NCBI GenBank assembly: GCA_018672815.1
Contig: JABHDX010000099.1
Coordinates: 1 to 9,742 of the forward strand
From: Gammaproteobacteria bacterium
GTDB taxonomy: Bacteria; Pseudomonadota; Gammaproteobacteria; UBA11654
DNA length: 9,742 nucleotides
Direction: 5' to 3'
Part shown: piece by piece, positions 7,543 through 9,742 of the stretch
Layout: every line of letters begins with the position of its first letter
How positions within the stretch are numbered: position 1 is the first letter of the stretch
The notes under the pieces: generated by a model
The model's input: the letters and a program-made list of their open reading frames with translations, nothing else
Databases searched by the model: none
Told to the model about the DNA's origin: nothing
Made by a program: the position numbers and the translations under genes

Positions 7543-7614
7543 AATATTATCTTATAGTGAGCGTATTAAAATACAAGTTGATAGTATGCTGATAAGTATG
7601 TTAATTTTTTTCTC
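7543..7614. promoter_or_regulatory. Divergent intergenic region between fur and the Ddn-family gene
   Basis: These 72 AT-rich bases must hold the start signals for both divergent genes. A perfect 10-bp palindrome, ATAATATTAT, lies at 7541-7550 and extends on the minus strand to GATAATATTATG, overlapping the fur start codon. TTGATA at 7578-7583 could be a -35 for the rightward gene, but no good -10 lies at proper spacing. No Shine-Dalgarno sequence is visible before ATG 7615. Confidence 0.35.
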
Positions 7615-8052
7615 ATGAATGTCTATCGATTATTAAAGCCAGTTATACGATTTTTTACTAGTCTTCACATCAAACTTTACCTGAAATATGATGGTAAGTA
7701 TCTTGGTTCAATTAATGGTTACCCTATCTGTTTGTTAACTACAATTGGAAGAAAAACTGGATTGCCAAGAGTCATTCCATTATTAACAATTCCATATGAA
7801 GGTAATTACATTCTTGTAGCATCTCAAGGCGGTGCACCTGTTCATCCTATTTGGTATCTTAATACTCTTCAGAACCCTAATATTGTATTGCAAATTGGCG
7901 CAGAAAAGATGGAAATGATTGCAACTGAACTCGATTATGAGCAAAAAGCAAATATTTGGCCTATGATCGTCAAAGCTTATCCAGATTATGATGCTTATAA
8001 AAAAAGAACAGATAGAGATATCCCTGTTCTTATTTGTAAAACAGTTGATTGA
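7615..8052 (+). CDS. Ddn/F420H2-dependent nitroreductase-family protein
   Basis: This 145-residue protein belongs to the deazaflavin-dependent nitroreductase (Ddn) fold family. The diagnostic blocks are in order: LTTIGRKTGLPRVIPLL at 41-57, ASQGGAPVHPIWYLN at 69-83, NPNIVLQIG at 87-95, and the C-terminal DYDAYKKRTDRDIPV at 124-138. Characterised relatives in actinobacteria use F420H2 to reduce quinones or nitro-compounds. Because most gammaproteobacteria lack F420, the cofactor here is unknown and could be FMN, FAD or haem-like. A hydrophobic N-terminal stretch (residues 5-23, broken by Lys and Arg) may be an amphipathic helix rather than a signal peptide. The start at 7615 is the only ATG before an in-frame stop at 7582-7584, yet no ribosome binding site precedes it (only a T-rich stretch). 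Family assignment is firm; substrate and cofactor are not. Confidence 0.85.
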   Translation: MNVYRLLKPVIRFFTSLHIKLYLKYDGKYLGSINGYPICLLTTIGRKTGLPRVIPLLTIPYEGNYILVASQGGAPVHPIWYLNTLQNPNIVLQIGAEKMEMIATELDYEQKANIWPMIVKAYPDYDAYKKRTDRDIPVLICKTVD

Positions 8053-8219
8053 TTAGGGAACTATTTTTTTATGTAAAGATAGCTTGTAATAGATATTGAG
8101 CTAAAAGTTATATAGGTATAGCTAAATAATTCAATTGCAAAAGCTATTATTCTTGTAATATTTAGAGAATAATCTATGATTGATTTTTAGAGTTTTTAAA
8201 CTAAAAAATGGTTTTAAAA

Positions 8220-8225
8220 TATAAT
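8220..8225 (+). promoter_or_regulatory. Probable -10 box of the TonB-dependent receptor gene
   Basis: A perfect TATAAT at 8220-8225 lies 24 bp before the ATG. The matching -35 region (TTAAAC at 8196-8201, spacer 18) is poor. The surrounding gap 8053-8249 is very AT-rich, which raises the chance of a random match. Confidence 0.4.
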
Positions 8226-8237
8226 TCATTAATAATT

Positions 8238-8244
8238 AAGAGGG
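8238..8244 (+). promoter_or_regulatory. Ribosome binding site of the TonB-dependent receptor gene
   Basis: AAGAGGG ends five bases before ATG 8250. It is the strongest Shine-Dalgarno sequence in the window together with that of the cyclophilin gene, and it fixes the start that also gives a good signal peptide. Confidence 0.75.
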
Positions 8245-8249
8245 AAAAA

Positions 8250-9742
8250 ATGTATAAAAAAATACATTCTTTGGTACTCTCTGCATTCCTAATATTTTCA
8301 TCTACAGTTTATGCTGATGTCGATACAACGTCATCAATTAAAGGTATTGTTAATGTTCAAGGAGCAGTTGTATCAGCAACACATCAACCAACCGGTTCAA
8401 CAAAATCAAAAACATCTGCGGATGGCGGTTTTTTTCTATCAAATTTACTTATCGGTGGACCTTATAAAGTCACTGTTTCAGCACCAGGGTATGGTTCGCA
8501 GAGTATTGACGGTATCTTTTTAACACTGAATGAAACAACAAACTTAGAAGTTACTCTAGTTTCAACCAGTCTTGAAGAAATTACAGTCACTGCACAAGCA
8601 GGACAAGGCTCTATTAGAATGGGTACAGGTACCTTTCTAGATAGGGATGCATTGGATGGTATACCAACTGTAAATAGATCGATTGCAGATTTTGCAAAAC
8701 TAGATCCAAGGGTATCTATCAATACAGGTTCCAGTCGTTATTCTGAGATTTCAGTAATGGGTCAAAATAATCGTTTTAATGATTTTACGATTGATGGCGT
8801 TAGTTTTAATGATCCTTTTGGATTGAATGCTAACGGATTTGGTAGCATGAGAAATCCAGTGGGTATGGAGTTTGTTGATCAAATGTCAGTGGATGTCACA
8901 CCCTTTGATGTTTCAAGAGGAAATACGACAGGTGGCTCTATTTCAACTGTAACAAAATCAGGAAGCAATGATTTTCATGGCAGTGTTTTCTTTATTCAAA
9001 GAGATGAAGATAACATTGGTGAAGATCCAGATGGAAATGAATTCCCAGAATTTAGTGAAGAAACACAAGGCTTTACTTTCAGTGGCCCCATTATCAAGGA
9101 TAAACTCTTTTTCTTTGTTGGCTATGAAGAGTTCGAAGCTGCTAGTCCAGCACTTTATGGAACTTCTGATAGCAGTGCGCCCCAAAAAGCAGATGTGTTA
9201 ACAACAGCGATGGCAGATCAAATCAAGAGTATTGCTAAGAGCCGTTATAACTATGATGCAGGCGAGATTTCAAATTTTGCTACACCAGAGACTAGTGAAA
9301 AAACGATGATTAAATTGAATGCTAATATCAGTGATATTCATAGAGCAGTTCTTATGTTCACAAAAGATGAGGATCTATACCCAAGAAAATACAATAGAGG
9401 TGAAACAGTATTTAGTAATAACTGGTACGTAAAACCACCAGAAATTGATAGAACATCATTGACTCTTTACAGTGATTGGAATGATCGATTGTCTACTAAA
9501 ATTAAGTATTCAACCTATGAGTTAAAAGAAGACGATAGCTCCATTGGTGATCCTTTTATGCCTGAAGCTAATATCTCTGTTTGCGCAGCAGGTGGCGAGT
9601 GTGACAATGTTTATCTCGGCGGTGATCGATATAGAGGTGCTAATTACATCAACGTTGAATCAGATTATATAAGCTTTAAGGCTACATATGACTTAGGTGA
9701 TCATGTTATTACTGGTGGCATTGATTTTGAAGATTCAGATAT
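8250..9742 (+). CDS. Oar-like TonB-dependent outer-membrane receptor, 3'-truncated
   Basis: The frame stays open from ATG 8250 to the right edge (497 full codons), so the C-terminus is missing. A signal peptide with KK, a hydrophobic core and a cleavage site after STVYA (residue 22) sends it to the periplasm. Residues about 28-105 form a carboxypeptidase-regulatory-like beta-sandwich (IKGIVNVQGAVVSATHQP, ADGGFFLSNLLIGGPYKVTV). LEEITVTAQ (residues 108-116) is a TonB-box-like element. The plug domain follows (RSIADFAKLDPRV, RFNDFTIDGVSFNDPFG, PFDVSRGNTTGGSISTVTKSG) and then the first barrel strands (FHGSVFFIQR, FTFSGPIIKDKLFFFVGYEEF). This order matches the Oar family of large receptors, which import or export bulky substrates using TonB energy. 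The substrate cannot be told. No convincing Fur box precedes it, so it is not obviously an iron receptor. Confidence 0.9.
   Translation, partial: MYKKIHSLVLSAFLIFSSTVYADVDTTSSIKGIVNVQGAVVSATHQPTGSTKSKTSADGGFFLSNLLIGGPYKVTVSAPGYGSQSIDGIFLTLNETTNLEVTLVSTSLEEITVTAQAGQGSIRMGTGTFLDRDALDGIPTVNRSIADFAKLDPRVSINTGSSRYSEISVMGQNNRFNDFTIDGVSFNDPFGLNANGFGSMRNPVGMEFVDQMSVDVTPFDVSRGNTTGGSISTVTKSGSNDFHGSVFFIQRDEDNIGEDPDGNEFPEFSEETQGFTFSGPIIKDKLFFFVGYEEFEAASPALYGTSDSSAPQKADVLTTAMADQIKSIAKSRYNYDAGEISNFATPETSEKTMIKLNANISDIHRAVLMFTKDEDLYPRKYNRGETVFSNNWYVKPPEIDRTSLTLYSDWNDRLSTKIKYSTYELKEDDSSIGDPFMPEANISVCAAGGECDNVYLGGDRYRGANYINVESDYISFKATYDLGDHVITGGIDFEDSD

Noticed and set aside
8214..8240. Fur box before the TonB-dependent receptor
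   Set aside because: Two ATAATT copies occur, but the alignment to the GATAATGATAATCATTATC consensus fails beyond the first hexamer. The similarity is explained by AT-richness.
8311..9201. Short frames on both strands within the receptor gene
   Set aside because: The true frame from 8250 has a signal peptide, regulatory-like domain and plug. The others are shadows; the real gene lacks a stop only because the window ends.

Overview
The window is about 9.7 kb of AT-rich DNA, most likely from a marine gammaproteobacterium. Three things suggest this: a Fur protein of the Pseudomonas type, with every metal-ligand position conserved but the structural-zinc cysteine pair incomplete; an outer-membrane TonB-dependent receptor of the Oar type; and a very large secreted cadherin/metalloprotease protein of the kind found in marine Gram-negative bacteria. 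The species cannot be read from the sequence.

Layout. (1) Positions 2-4537 hold the C-terminal 1511 residues of a giant protein whose start lies left of the window. It has eight cadherin-like repeats, a serralysin-type zinc metalloprotease domain with an intact active site, a degenerate calcium-binding beta-roll, and a long unrecognised acidic tail. (2) Positions 4726-5151 encode a small cytoplasmic cyclophilin (PpiB-like). (3) Positions 5218-5377 hold tRNA-His(GTG) and tRNA-Lys(CTT), 9 bp apart, behind a plausible promoter. (4) Positions 5460-7133 encode formate-tetrahydrofolate ligase, starting at TTG behind a perfect TATAAT box. (5) Positions 7135-7542 encode Fur on the minus strand, converging on fhs with one base between the stop codons. 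(6) Positions 7615-8052 encode a small protein of the Ddn/F420H2-dependent nitroreductase family, divergent from fur. (7) From 8250 to the right edge runs the N-terminal 497 codons of an Oar-like TonB-dependent receptor with signal peptide, carboxypeptidase-regulatory-like domain and plug.

The genes do not form one pathway. PpiB, the tRNAs, Fhs and Fur are housekeeping or regulatory genes. The two edge genes are surface or secreted functions. No mobile element, CRISPR array, integrase, toxin-antitoxin pair or defence gene was seen. The most unusual item is the cadherin-serralysin fusion with its cysteine-containing tail. I did not find a multi-gene system that I could defend as new.
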